Below are positions 1 through 12,150 of a stretch of DNA of 64,000 nucleotides, piece after piece. The notes beneath the pieces were generated by a model. That model searched no databases and was not told the origin of the DNA. It saw nothing but the letters and a program-made list of their open reading frames with translations. A program made the translations under genes and the position numbers. How positions within the stretch are numbered: the stretch's first letter is position 1; each line of letters opens with the position of its first letter. This stretch comes from Unio delphinus (lineage: Eukaryota > Mollusca > Bivalvia > Unionida > Unionidae), in NCBI GenBank assembly GCA_029339505.1, contig JAQISU010000179.1, forward strand, positions 15,934,001 to 15,998,000, given 5' to 3'.

Positions 1-1102
1 TTGCTGATAAGGTTAGTAAAGCACTCTTAATTGTTCCACATTGGACATCACAATCCTGGTTTCCTTTGCTCTTGTCATGTTTAATTTCTCTTTCAATTAG
101 ACTTCCAAGACACAAAATATACTGACTCTTCCACACAATGGTCAAATTCATCCTCTAGGGAAGACCTTATCCTTAACCGTGGTGACTGTATCAGGAGACT
201 ACTCCAAAACCAAGGACTTCCAAGAACAGCTGTGGACATCATTATTAATTCTTGGAGATTAGGGACAACTAAACATTATAACTTGGCATGGAAAAAATGG
301 TGTTTTTGGTGTAAAATCAGGAAAATTAATCCCTTTTGTGTCTCTGGGGTAACATTTATTTCTTACTTAGATTCTTTGGTAACTGAAGATAAGTCATATA
401 GTGTTGTCAATACTCACAAGGCAATGGTAGTTACTACTTTGAGAATGTTTCATAATGCATGGTGTTCAAATCCATTGTTGATTAATAGATACTTGAACGG
501 ATTGTTTAACAAAGTCCGCCAAAACCAAGGTATATGAATACTTGGGATGTAAACATTGTCTTAAAATACCTGTGTACCCCTTTTTCCATTGGAAACTATC
601 TTTAAGGTTATTAACAATGAAGCTCGTTGTTCTTATTGCATTATCTACAGCTCCAAGAGCACAAACTCTAAAATCTTGGAATTTGCATAACATGACTTGT
701 ATGACAAATAAAATAGTATTCAATTTTTCGGATCTGTTGAAAACGTCTAGGCAAGGCAAGAAATTCCAGTTGGAACTACTACATTATGACGATGAAAAGC
801 TTTGTGCTATGCATACCTTGCTGAATTATCTTGACATAATTAAAAATCTTCGGAAATCTACTCAAATCCTGGTCTCTTATTGTTCCTATAGAGCTGTGAC
901 ATCTAGTACTATTGCAAGATGGTTAAAAATGGTTTTACAACAATCAGGAATTGATACTTATAAATTGAAAGCACATTCTTACAGAACTGCTGCAGCATCA
1001 GCTGCTTTCAGACAAGGCTGTTCCTTTCACACTATTAAAAACAGCAGACTGGGCATCAGTAAAAACTTTTCACAAATTTTATCTAAGGGATATTCAGACT
1101 AA
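1..1102 (+). pseudogene. DIRS-like retrotransposon 3' part: RNase H tail and tyrosine recombinase
   Basis: The first bases translate (frame 3) as KALLIVPHWTSQSWFPLLL, typical of the RNase H end of DIRS-like pol. From about 170 the frame-1 translation has a SAM-like N-terminal part (NSWRLGTTKHYNLAWKKW), then a stop at about 537. The following ORF (542-1102) carries the catalytic part with HSYRTAAASAAFRQG, the recombinase box containing the conserved Arg after His. DIRS elements use a tyrosine recombinase in place of an integrase. The reading frame is broken at least twice, and the last residues after 1040 no longer resemble the family, so this copy is not coding. The 5' part lies left of the window. 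Confidence 0.8.
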
Positions 1103-1270
1103 TAGTACGGGTTTTGCTGAAGCAGTTATAATTAGCAAATAATTTCGATTTATGATTTACAACTTAACAGAAATAGGCTTACTTTTACTATTGATGTTTT
1201 AGCAAATGTTTTGTTGTCAATCTTTAAAAATGCTATGTATACATGTGATGCTGAAGGCTTTACGAAAAAT

Positions 1271-1638
1271 AATGGACCCCTCATCCAAGCATTTGTGAAG
1301 GATGAGGGGAATTATTGGAGTAAAGCCGGAGGCTGAGCATGTATACACCCACCCATTTTGTTGTAAGTTGAGATTTCTTCAGAATGAGGTTTTTCCCTCC
1401 CTATCTGATTTAGACAACAAAACACTTCTCTTTAAACTATGAATATCTCGTGCGGGTGGCATGTTTATATAGGCTACCTCGGGTGAAATCACGTGTTTTA
1501 GGAAAAAAGTGTTTTTTTCTTGGAAGAGCGCCGTTTCCGCCAATGACAGAGTAATATGCTATGTATACATGCTCAGCCTCCGGCTTTGCTCCAATAATGC
1601 CCCTCATCCTTCACAAATGCTTGGATGAGGGGTCCATT
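1271..1638. repeat. Inverted 77-bp arms with internal hairpins at DIRS-like 3' end
   Basis: Arms 1271-1347 and 1562-1638 are inverted copies with only a few mismatches, both ending in GGCTGAGCATGTATACA. Each arm has its own perfect 10-bp stem: CCCCTCATCC at 1277-1286 with 1300-1309, and 1600-1609 with 1623-1632. About 215 bp separate the arms. The structure follows a DIRS-like tyrosine recombinase at once; DIRS elements carry inverted termini, so these may be its end. An independent MITE inserted there is the alternative. Confidence 0.7.
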
Positions 1639-1649
1639 TTCTCCCACCC

Positions 1650-3500
1650 AGTTAAAATCTGCCCCCCATAATCAGATGTTCTGCAGTGAAGCTATTTAAA
1701 TAGTTATTTAAATTTATTAAGAAGTCGTGGTGACTTTCCCTGCTTGCTGGACAATATATGTTCATAATGTGTAGTTTATTAATTTTTAGATGTATAACTC
1801 TCCCCTTTAGAGTACTATTTTCTTTTATAATTTCCCAATTTTGCCTATTTCTATTGCTTATTATAGTGGCTACACCCGCTTTAGTGTCGTTGTAGTTACC
1901 ATCATTTGTTACAACTATCGCATCCATTTTAGATTCGAGTTCGGCTATTAATGTGTTGGAAAATTTGTTGTGTGTCTCTTGAATTAGTATTATGTCAAAC
2001 TGTTTGAATTTTATAAGTTGTGCAATTTTGTCCTTATCTATTCCGTTAGTGTTGATCGATGTGATACGGAAGTTTAGTTCTTCCAGCTTTGGTTTTCCAG
2101 ATGGCTTATTTTAACTTTAAACTGACATGAACATTAAGTGAGTATTTAACTAAATTATGATTTTTATTGTAATTGTTGTTATTTAAATGTTAATTAAGTT
2201 GGGGGCATTGGCCCCTCGTCTGTCCATTCCCTATAGTCCACTGTCAATGGTCAGTGTTGTCTCTATTTCAGTTTCAGTTTCCGTGTTGGGGTTTGAATTT
2301 TGTGGTTCTTTAGTTTCAGTTGAGTTGTCTGACGATTCTGAGGGGTCAGATAAGGTTCTTGATTTTAATTTTTCCTCCTTTCCCTTATCCTCTTCCTTTT
2401 GTTTGTGCTCCGTTTTCTTCTGTAAGAATTCTTGTATGGTCGTTACTTCTATCTCCTCACTAGAAGAGGATCCCGACAAGGTTTTGCACTTTCGTTTGCG
2501 TTGGGGTGGTAATGTTGTCGATGTGATCGGTTGCAAACCACTTAAATCTGATTCACATATTGTCTCAGTCATTTCTTCTGATTCCTTTTCCTCCTCTTCA
2601 ATTGTTAGTATTGCGTATTTATTGTTCGTCTTGAGGGGGGTTGTGGGGATGATTTTGTTCGTAGATTTTCTGGGTGTTTGGAAGCCTTCATTCTTCTTTG
2701 CGAAAATTTCTAGTGATATCTCCACTTGTTTTTCTTCTGTTTCATCTGTTTCCTTTGGAGCTGCTTTTGAGGCATACGTATTCGAGTAGGGAGTTTTTCT
2801 GTTTTTGTGGCATAGTACAAATTTATATGGTATGCACTATATTGCGGCATCTGGGACAGGGTCTGTGTTCTTCACACCCCTTGTACCATGATTTCACTAG
2901 GAACCCCATGATATAGAAGTAGGCTGGTATCTTCTTCGCCTCCTCAATTGGTACCTTTAGTATGCGTTCTCCGTTTGTGATGTTTTCAAAGCCATAGCAG
3001 TTTGCTTTTTTTTCCTGTGTGATATTTACTTTGTATATGCACATCAGTTTATCTATCACTACCGTTGAGCTAATCTTAGTAGGGAGTCCTGATATGAACA
3101 CATCCATATTCTTTGGTTCTATCTCTCTGAGTATGGGTTCTGTTAGTGAGATTTTAACTCTATGTCCTTGTATCAGCAGTTCTGATTGCTTGATTAGTGG
3201 TCTGTATTGCTTGGGGTACAGAGTGTATTTATTTTTCCCCCCTATTGGAGACCAAATATCTCGTCTATGTCAATACCAAGGATTTTCATTGACGTCAGGA
3301 CTTCCGTTTGTCTTGGTAATTTGTCTACGTCATCAAAGTCGAGGGTCTGACATCCTTCCATGTGGTATATTACCAATCTCTGGTTCCCAACTTCTCCCTC
3401 AACACGCGTGTTGAAGAGGTCGCTTATTTTGAATTGTGTTGGTTGCATTGTCAATTTTGGTATTGACAAAGTCCGTCCTAAAAGGGCCATAACTGACAAG
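1650..3500 (-). pseudogene. Non-LTR retrotransposon 5' part: ORF1 and endonuclease start
   Basis: Reading on the minus strand, ORF1 pieces run 3499-3242, 3107-2823 and 2725-2231. The middle piece contains FLVKSWYKGCEEHRPCPRC, a Cys/His knuckle like that of LINE gag-type ORF1 proteins, and the last piece is rich in Ser, Thr and Glu. From about 2100 to 1650 follows an AP-endonuclease-like start: ITSINTNGI, then FDIILIQETH, then MNIYCPASRE and LIMGGRF, where active elements have a 'GGDFN' motif. Frameshifts and stops break all parts. It ends abruptly where the inverted arm of the DIRS-like end begins (1638), so one element has been cut by the other. Confidence 0.75.
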
Positions 3501-5405
3501 AATACAAAATTCTACTCTATCAAAGGGTGCAAAATGAAATTTAAACCTAAGGGTGCATACAAATTAGAAAAGGTAAATATAAGTGCTGAAAACAGAAAAA
3601 GCTAATTGCTGAAATAACAAATGCAGTGTACAATTTAGTAGTCAGTAGCATACATGTACTACTGACCGGAACAAACTAGTGAGTATTGCTCAACGCCACT
3701 CACCGGTTACACCGGAGTATAGTTCCAAAGTTATAATCCAATTATGACGCTTTGGTTATCGCTTTTTTGGCACCTTTGCTTCAGCTCACTTGCTTAGGTG
3801 GCATTACACAACAAGTTGATTTCCTAGCACAAAAACACGTCCGCTCTCCTCGACGTTAAAAAAGAAATCTAAACCACTTTAAATAGGTTTGACAGTTATG
3901 GCTTTAATTAGAATCCATGGTCCCTGCTTAATATAAATAAACAATGCATCAGAGACTATGTATGAATTCATAAAATTCTATTTGCATTGTGCAGCATAAC
4001 AAACCCCTTATCCCTGAGGCATTATATACCTAGGTTAAAACATAGTTATTGTTCTACAGGTAAAAAACTCTTGTGGGTGCTAAATGATTCGTAGATTGTG
4101 TGCTCTTTTAATGAAATCCAGATGGATGCCTATTATTTCCGAACACACATTTCAAAGAAATCCCACAAGTTATATTATAAACAATTATCACCTAGACACC
4201 CTGAAATATTCGACAGGCAGCAAAACAATCTTTGAGCAATTCATTGTTTCGAGTCAGCTAGGTCTGCTCATTTTGAAGCTGGCTATGTGGGGAAAAAAGA
4301 AGAGAGAAACACAACTAATGGACTGCCTTTATTTGTAAAAATTAAAATTAAAAAATGCCAACATATTGATTTCGTTGACTCGTATTTTGCAACTTGTTTG
4401 TTTTCGTTATTAATTTCCTAGGCATGCATACAACACATACCCCATATAGAGCCTCTCACAATGGTCCTCTAAAATTAGCCATTATACATGTACCGGCATT
4501 TCTACTCTTGATACTATAACTATCTTAAGAATTAAAATTTCAAAATCATTTTCTTAAGTTTGTATTAATACCTTCATTACAAAGAAATAAAGATTGCATG
4601 CGTTTGTAATGTAGATTTTAATTATCAATGATTGGCAGAGGGTTAAACTAGATTGCAAGATTACTAATATGGAGGTACTTTCGAAGATACGCACACAATC
4701 GGGGCTCTGATACATGTGTAACTGTATTTTCTGATGGATGGATATGTATCAAAGAGACAAAATAGGCAAGTAATGCCTGTTTTTCATTCGTTATTCTATC
4801 CTTGGTGTTAGAATAAATACATGTATTTGTTTACCTCCATGGAAGCACGATGTCATGAGAGCTTACGGTAACTTTGTTACGGTGAGTTGGTGGGGGAACA
4901 TAAGTTTTCGGACACATAATCAAATAATTTAATATGTATTCAGACAACAAAAAAAGTAATAATTTGTTGCCATTCAATAACATACGGTACATATGGTAAA
5001 TCTGTACATAAAGAGTAGCAGTAACAACATTTTTAAAAATCATCTCATATCAGATCATCAAGATTTTCAATTAGAACCAAGTTACAGTGAAAACCCGATG
5101 TCAATATAACCATCCATTTTGGAGGAGTAGTGATAGCAATATTTTCAAAGATGGCTACTGTGAAGGTGAGAGAATCTGTTTTCATTTAAACCAACTATAC
5201 ACCCTTAAAAACAATTTGAGTTTAAACCCTCAGCGTAACAATAGCCAGCCATTTGGGGGAGTTGCAATAACAAGAAAGCTTTTTTTGGCAGTCAGGTTGA
5301 ATATCAGATTTAATGTTAATTACAATTACAATCAAGTAGACAGCAAATAAAGTAATTTCTGTGAGAGCTTTATGCTGGTATGTCCATCTGAGCAAAATTA
5401 ATAGT
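3500..5405. other. No recognisable gene
   Basis: AT-rich intergenic or intronic DNA. Short open frames on both strands (for example 4084-4338) show no known motif, no splice-compatible C3-family match and no clear repeats. Confidence 0.5.
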
Positions 5406-5407
5406 GG

Positions 5408-5572
5408 TACAGTAAAACCTGTTTTTAAAAGACCACTGCTATGTGAGACCACCTGTCTTGAGAGACCACATTCTCAGTGCACAAATTTATTGATTATATA
5501 TCATTGTGACCTGTTATGAGAGACCATAATATTTTGACAAAGGAGGTGGTCTCTCAAGGCAGGTTCTACTGA
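5408..5572. mobile_element. pogo/Tc1-type MITE
   Basis: Inverted ends TACAGTAAAACCTG on the left and, read in reverse, TCAGTAGAACCTGCC on the right, with the motif GAGACCAC repeated inside in both directions (about 5448, 5461, 5519, 5549). About 165 bp and no coding capacity. TIRs of the ACAGTRRAACC type flank pogo/Tigger elements elsewhere in this window (51693-53880). Confidence 0.6.
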
Positions 5573-5574
5573 AA

Positions 5575-5860
5575 CAAGATTTTCAATATGGCTGCCATGG
5601 CAGATGATACCGGATGTCCAATAAGCACTGCTTTTGTTTACAACCAACTAAAAGTTGGCTTTGAATTAGTTTGTAAAGTTACAACATCTTTAAGATGGCT
5701 GACATGGCAGCCATCTTGAAAGTCAAACTGTCATTCCTTCATCCAAGACAATATACATACTTTTTATGTAGAAATACCATATTAATAAAACAGGAGTAGC
5801 AATTAAAAACTTTAAGATGGCAACTGTGGTGGCCATATTGGTGGCCAAAAGGCACACTTT
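5575..5860. repeat. AAGATGGC-type degenerate repeat cluster
   Basis: Three spaced blocks carry the self-complementary motif around AAGATGGCNGNCATGGCAGC with GGCAGCCATCTTG. They lie near 5586-5610, 5690-5722 and 5814-5850, roughly 110-120 bp apart, with a weaker block near 5150. Related blocks occur near 16640 and 16960. No function is evident. Confidence 0.5.
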
Positions 5861-6149
5861 TCATTTAAAACAAACTACAGGTCATAGGAAGTGATTGGAT
5901 GAAAAAGCAGGGTTTGTTGGTGGTTGTGAGGTAAAACAAATTTCAGTTATATAATTGTTATCTCTCCATTATTACACTCTAATTATCTTTTGCTACTGCT
6001 TAGTCACCTGTCCAAGGACATTATTCCTTCATACAACTAGTAATTGGAGAATCCTAACAAAAACAACATGATCCCAGTTGGACTAATTCACTACTTCCAT
6101 TCACACACAAAAATTGCCCATCCCTGACATGGACCAAAACCAAAGGGCA

Positions 6150-7260
6150 TGATAATAATAATAATAATAACTTTTTTAAAGCGCCTAATCTTTACATGAT
6201 CTAAGCGCATTACAACATCTATAATGATACGACTATATAAAAACAAAACACCATGAAATTTAAAAAAACAAAAAAATACTGAAAATGTTTAAGGTAGGAA
6301 ACATTATTAGGTCTTTAAATTTGTTCTTGCAGTCAAAAAAGGTGAGTTTTAAGAGCACTCTTCAAAGGGATCACTGCGTCTTTGTGTCTAATTTCAAGTC
6401 TAAGAACATACCCCTGTGGAACACCACAACATAGGTCAACTGGGCTGGAATGTATTCCATTTGCCGATACAATTTGTGTCCTGTTGACTAAGTAGGATCT
6501 AAACCACAGTAAGGCTGTATTATGAATGCCAAAAATACATGCTGGAGACGGTGAAGTAATATATTATGGTCTATTGTGTCAAATGCTGCAGACAAATCAA
6601 GGAGGGTAAGGACTGCAATCTTTCCGCCATCCCAAGTCGAGAGAATAGTCATTAACTACTTTGAAAGGAGTAGTTTCAGTACTGCGGCAAGGGCAATATG
6701 CAGTCTATACATTGCTAAAGAGACTGTTTGAATTCAGATGAGATAAAAGTTGGGTTAGAAAAACACTGTCTAATATTTTTTATATAAACGGGAGATTAGA
6801 AACTGGGCGATAGTTCTTTCATTATGGTCAAGTGTTGGTTTCTTCAGCACAGGCTTTGAATGGCAGTTTTGAAAAAATGTGAAATTTCCCAGATGAGAGA
6901 GAGGTATTAATAACATCAGGTAGTGAAGGTAATATTTGATCAAGGCACTCAAGTAGCAGTGAGGTTGGAATTGGAACAAGTTCACATGACTTTGGTGCGC
7001 TTTTCATCATTATTGTCCATACTAAATCCATAGAGGAAATTTCAAATGCTGCTAACAGTTGTCACAGAAATTTTGTATCGCAACTGTGTGGTGATGAGAA
7101 GTCAATCGAAATTGTGTTGTGAAGGTTATCTGTAATGATTTGTAAATTGTCATGGAAGAAATCTGCATACAGGTCCGGATGGTCTACTGGAGATACTTAG
7201 GCAGTTTGAAGTGGTGTAAATGTGTTCCTTGATATTAATTTGTTAGTAATCTCAAAGAAC
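6150..7260 (-). pseudogene. CR1/L2-like LINE reverse transcriptase remnant
   Basis: Minus-strand frames give VPIPTSLLLECLDQILPSLP and VINTSLSSGKF (7000-6880), KKPTLDHN (about 6835), LLDLSAAFDTIDHNILLHRL (about 6600), NRTQIV- and SSPVDL-like blocks (about 6480-6430), and RHKDAVIPLKSTLKTHLF at 6390-6330. These are reverse transcriptase motifs in the right order, and 'DLSAAFDTIDH' is the palm A motif. Several frameshifts are needed. The element ends in a (TTA)n run read on the minus strand (6151-6170), which fits a LINE 3' tail. Confidence 0.75.
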
Positions 7261-7519
7261 TCTTAGCAGCTGGAACTAGTAAGGTAGGTGTTATTTATAC
7301 AATAATAGAAGGTAGGTATTACATAAATAAAACTGGTTCTACCTCCCTCCCTCCTTGCCAGAAAATAAATAACAAATAGCATTATGTTAAATGCTGTTAC
7401 TGTTTCTGGAGGCTAATGCGACTTTAATTGAGAAGAGAATCAAAAGAATGTGGACTGAGACCAACAGAAGGAGGCTTTCATAACATCATCCAAGAAAGAA
7501 TGTGTGTGCTCGTGATTGC

Positions 7520-7803
7520 TTTTGTTTTTTACGTAGCTTTGAAACAATTTGTTAGTTATATCGCTACGATGTCGGCAGTGTGGCAGCTGCACTTTATAGT
7601 GATGTCTAGCACTGGAGCATCATACCGCAGACATGTAGCATCATGTCCCACCCAGTCACAGTATCCTGCACCAGGCAGACCAGTGTCCTAACACTAACCT
7701 CTTAATGCAGAGCACCATGCAAGGTAGCTGTTAGTACCATTTTTATAAGTTGTTGGTATGATACGTCCGGGATTCGAACTACTAGACCACTGGAATGGTA
7801 GGA
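7520..7803 (-). mobile_element. tRNA-derived SINE, family 1, damaged copy
   Basis: Minus-strand copy of the family best seen at 38582-38920. It has the A-box-like TGGTCTAGTAG and the B-box-like GATTCGAAC region (read in reverse), then the body with GTTAGTGTTAGGACAC and the block ending GCATCATG. A stretch between the A and B boxes is missing. Confidence 0.65.
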
Positions 7804-8014
7804 ATAAATGATTAAGAAAGATCACAAAAGCAGTAATATTCCTAATCTCTTGGGCTTTGATTCTCCTAATCCTGTTCCCTATACTGACATTTCTATCTTA
7901 ATTAATTCAGTAAATTAAACTTTTTCCATTGTGTCTGACCAATGACTAGAATATATGAAGAAATAATATGTGTTATTCTTTCATCTGTTTTCTCTGTGTG
8001 TGCATGTGTGTGTG

Positions 8015-8290
8015 TGTGTTTTGGATTTTTAACATGGCTTTAAAAAATTAGTCATAATGCTATGATGTCTGCAGTGAGGCAGTTTATTATGATGTCTAGC
8101 ACTGGGGCATCATGCCTAGGACATGTAGCATGTCCCACCCAGTCACATTATCCTGACAACAGGCTGATTAGTCCTAACACTAACCTCTTAATGCCGAGTG
8201 TCAAGTGAGGCAGTTGATAATACCATTTTTATAAGTCTTTGTTATGCAGATGCTCGAACCATTTAGGCCACTGGATCAGTCTCTGTTTTT
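8015..8290 (-). mobile_element. tRNA-derived SINE, family 1
   Basis: Same body as at 38582-38920, inverted: TGTCTAGCACTGGGGCATC at 8092, ACACTAACCTCTTAATGC at 8177, ending near a head that reads CCAGTGGCCTAAATGG in reverse. The B box is damaged. A (TG)n run lies just left of it (7995-8019). Confidence 0.7.
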
Positions 8291-9184
8291 CTAATATGTA
8301 TATACATCTAATGGTTATCAGGCCAATTCATATTAAGGAAAAATATATCTCTCAACAAATGTTGTCCCCGTTCTGATTTTGACAAATTATGATATAAAAT
8401 ATATATTATTTGTTAGCAACATCTACTTCTAAGAACTTTGCATTCAACAGGAGTCTAAAAGGACAACCATGGAGGTTTCTGTTTTCACTTTTGAAATTTT
8501 TGTCACACCTTAAACCCTCAAATTTGTTAATCTGATAAAAGTTACATTCCATACATTTTGAATTACTGCAGTTAGAAATGTTACCCACACTAAAGGTAGG
8601 CTGGTATAATACCTCCTCCACCCCCCTTTAGATGTGTGTGGGAGTGATGCATCAGGCAAAAAACTTTGAGATTCCAGTACAAGATTAAAGACATGAAATT
8701 AAAAAAGATCTTGTAGAAAACTGAATAATTAAATGCCATACCTCAAGCTGATATGGTAAATCAATGGTTAAGCTGCTGTATAGAATGAGAAATATGAAAA
8801 TATTGTGCATTCCTTTACACTGGTACAATCATGGCTTGTAAGAGCTGAACATTTATTTTCTAAGCAAGTATACAAAACAATCATTAATTTCTCGTGAAAA
8901 TCATTGTTATTAACCATTTGAGAAAATACACTGTTGTTAACTAAGATGGCAGACAAAAGAAATCCCTTTGAAATGTTGCCTCTCGACTCCTAACATAATC
9001 CTACAATATGTTTTGCTTGAAATCTGCTTTATTTGTTTCTTCTTAGTCAATAAACTAGACCTGAAGAAAAATAATTTTTTCAAACTTTAATTCTTGTGCA
9101 ACAGAAAAGATGTCAACTTATTTGTCATGATTGTTCCTGTCTCTCTCTCTGTTTTCCCTGACATCTCAGAGTAGAGGTGACTTG

Positions 9185-9640
9185 TTTGCTTTGTTTGTTT
9201 GATTAGGACTTTTAATGTATCTTTAACAAATTTTCAGTCACATCGCTATGATGTCTGCAGTGAGGCAGTTTATAATGTCTAGCACTGGGGCATCATGCTA
9301 CATGTCTGTGTGTTTTGGATTTTTGACATAGCTTTAAAAAATTTCCAGTCACAATGCTATGATGTCTGCAGAGAGGCAGTGTATTGTGATGTCTAGCACT
9401 GGGGCATCATGCCTAGGACATGTATCATGATGCCCCACCAAGTCACATTATCCTGGCATCAGGCTGACCAGTCCTAACGCTAACCTCTTAATTCTGAGTG
9501 TCGAACGATGTAGCTGTTAATACCATTTTTGTAAGTCTTTGGTATGAATCAGCTGGGGATCAAACCTACGACCTCCCGCTTTCAAGTCGGATACTCAAAC
9601 CAATAGGCCACCGGAGTGGTTGAATAGAGGTGACACCGAT
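9185..9640 (-). mobile_element. Two nested or tandem family 1 SINEs
   Basis: A truncated tail (9185-9310) is followed by a full inverted copy (9315-9640). The full copy includes both promoter boxes: read on the minus strand, TGGCCTATTGGTTTGAGTAT and, after a short gap, AGGTTTGATCCCC. The two share CACTGGGGCATCATG and CTATGATGTCTGCAG. The head resembles a tRNA, as expected for RNA polymerase III-transcribed SINEs. Confidence 0.75.
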
Positions 9641-10490
9641 GTTGTTGCTCAGAATCAATGTCTAACTCCTTTTCAAACTTTGAAGAAAGAATTAGTGATG
9701 ATTTAATAACATTCAATATATCTGGAATTAAATTTTAAATGGGTATCACTCAGAGATCATAATGCAACTTTTTAAAATGCTTAATCAATAATTTTGTTTT
9801 AAAATATGGAAAAATGCAACTTTTACGTTTTTGTACTGCAAACTGTAACAAGATTTTCACTTACTGCTCTATCAATTCATCTCTACAGTCACAGATGTTC
9901 TTTTCTACATTGACGTCAGAAAAAACATGGTGGAGTCCAATGCAAATTTTATACTACATTTACTGCATATTTTAGCCTGGCCCCCCAAAAACTGACTTTT
10001 TCTGTCCAATATAATATTAAAATTATATTTTCATACAATGTCCAATAAGATACCAACAAACAGAGAAATACAAACCCATGCAACAAGACCCAAAAATATG
10101 ATATTAGGCAATTCCTTTGTAACAAAGCAAAACTATCGTACTTTGCTTGAACATTAATGTATGAAAACCAATTTTATTATTAATTCTCCTACTTTAAGTC
10201 AGCATACAAGATAATTCAACAATACTTAACAAACATACTATAAATGACACATTATGCTCCATGTGTTTAATGGTCTTCAATGTAGATAGCTGACATCTTG
10301 TACAGAAACCATTTGTTTTCTTTTTTCAGTCTCCCTTACCCCTGTTTTATGCCATCCACAAAGTTTGGTTCACATCTGGAAGCTGTTTTTCTTTGATCAG
10401 TCATTCATTTTGATCTTTAATATCAAACAGGGTTCTTCCTCATCACAGGTGGTGCAAATTATCCACAAAAGTTTGGTAACTGTAGATGGT
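9640..10490. other. No recognisable gene
   Basis: AT-rich DNA with no long frame, splice-consistent exon or evident repeat. Confidence 0.5.
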
Positions 10491-10492
10491 GG

Positions 10493-10725
10493 GGCCCCGA
10501 GTGGCCAAGTGGTCAAGAGCGCTCACAGTTCCGGATCACTGCCATCTCACCTCTGACTGTATCGGTTTGAGCCTCAGGCTTGACTAATCTGGGTATGTGA
10601 AAAAACTTGCCAGTAGCTTCTCGTGGCTTGGTGGTTCTTTCTCCACCAGATATTCTGGCAAACATGTATATATAGCCTGTATTGTGCTTAAAAATGACAT
10701 TTAACCCTGCAACAAGAACAACTAT
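10493..10725 (+). mobile_element. tRNA-derived SINE, family 2
   Basis: Starts GGGGCCCCGAGTGGCCAAGT, whose AGTGGCCAAGTGGTCAAGAG is A-box-like. A B-box-like CGGTTTGAGCCTC follows at 10564, then a body with CTTGCCAGTAGCTTCTCGTG and a 3' end in TTTAACCCTGCAACAAGAAC. Other copies lie at 29020-29265 and, inverted, at 30357-30603. Confidence 0.75.
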
Positions 10726-10729
10726 AGAT

Positions 10730-11400
10730 GGTGTAGAACTTGAGATACTATGCAGAAATCATTTTTCTTCTTTTGGTCACAGTCCTAGAACCAGCTCTAC
10801 AAACTTAATATTCATAAAGTTCCAATCAGTTTCTCTTCAAAATTCACTATAATCTAAATCTGTGTCATCTGTTTTATGTCCCTTATTTTATCCACCTGCG
10901 CTGCATTATTTTCATTACTTAAATTTGGATCTAATTCTAATCTCGCACTAGTTAGTTTTTTCAATATTATTTTTTATTCCATAATTTAATAATTCATTAA
11001 AAAATGAAAGTATTGACTTTGTTTCTGTTTTGATAGTGTCTATGATTTTTCAAATTTACTTGCTTTTGTTTTTAGAAGTGTTTTTACTGAGTTTCAAACA
11101 AGTGGATGCTTTCACACTAAAAGAAACGAAGCATACTAAACTTGTTTAAAGAAATTAATTACAGTTGAGTTTTGATCATAGAAAAAATCCTTTGAATGCT
11201 CTACTGGCTCAAAAAGAATTTCCAAACTTCCATGATTGGACTAATTCTTCTTTAAGCTGCTGATTGTAATAACTGAAACCATCCCTAATGTTCCTGTGAA
11301 ACTCGAACATACCAAATTTGGCAACAATCAATTTTTATTTGTTGAGTTAATATGTTCACATTATACCAAGTGCCGTACAAAAGGCTTTATTATGGCCTGT
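10730..11400. other. No recognisable gene
   Basis: AT-rich, no supported coding or repeat feature. Confidence 0.5.
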
Positions 11401-11403
11401 GAC

Positions 11404-12150
11404 CTTCAACCTAATATCATGAACAAAATAACTTCTCTTAACATCAAGATATAACTACATGCTACCAACCTGCCTCAATTTCAAGATATAACCACATGCT
11501 ATCAACTTTAATCAGACAATGTCACTATATAATCACTTGCAATCAACTTATAACCACATACAATCAACTTGAATCAGACAATGTCATGATATAATCATTT
11601 GGAATCAACTTGCATCAATGTCAAGATATAACGACATTCAATCAACTTGAATCAGACAATGTCACAATATAACCACATTCAATTAACTTTAATCAGACAA
11701 TGTCACGATATAACGACATTCAATCAACTTGAATCAGACAATGTCACGATATAATCACTTGGAATCAACTTGAATCAGACAATGTCACGATATAATCAAT
11801 TGGAATCAATCTGAATCAGTCAATGTCACGATATAATCACCTGGAATCAACTTAAATCAGACAATATCAGTCACAATATAATCACTTGGAATCAACTTTA
11901 ATCAAACAATGTCGCGATATAATCAACTTGTATCAATGTCAAGATATAAACACATGCAATCAACTTGAATGAGACATAACCATTTGCTATCAAATGCCTC
12001 AAATATCACAATATAACCACATTCAATCAACTTTGTTTCAGACAATGTCACCATATAACCATATGCTATAAAAATGCCTCAGACCATATCCCGATATAAC
12101 CACATTCAATCAACATGTTTCAGACAATTTCATGATATAACAATGTATTG
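11404..12150. repeat. 41-bp tandem repeat array
   Basis: About 17 diverged units around ACAATGTCACGATATAATCA followed by CTTGGAATCAACTTGAATCAG (41 bp in the best copies near 11700-11800). Edge units are more diverged and several are shortened. There is no spacer-repeat alternation and no coding frame. It lies downstream (in gene sense) of the last C3-like exon seen. Confidence 0.85.

Noticed and set aside
2187..2789. 200-residue plus-strand open frame
   Set aside because: It is the antisense of the Ser/Glu-rich LINE ORF1 piece on the minus strand; its composition is a mirror artefact.
8406..8621. Minus-strand frame containing NLHGCPFRLLLN, reminiscent of ionotropic receptors
   Set aside because: The resemblance is a few residues only, without flanking family blocks or splice sites.
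10493..10580. tRNA gene (Ser/Leu-like head)
   Set aside because: Head of SINE family 2, repeated at 29020 and 30603 with the same non-tRNA body.
11404..12150. CRISPR-like array
   Set aside because: Units are contiguous 41-bp tandem repeats without unique spacers, in a eukaryotic genome.
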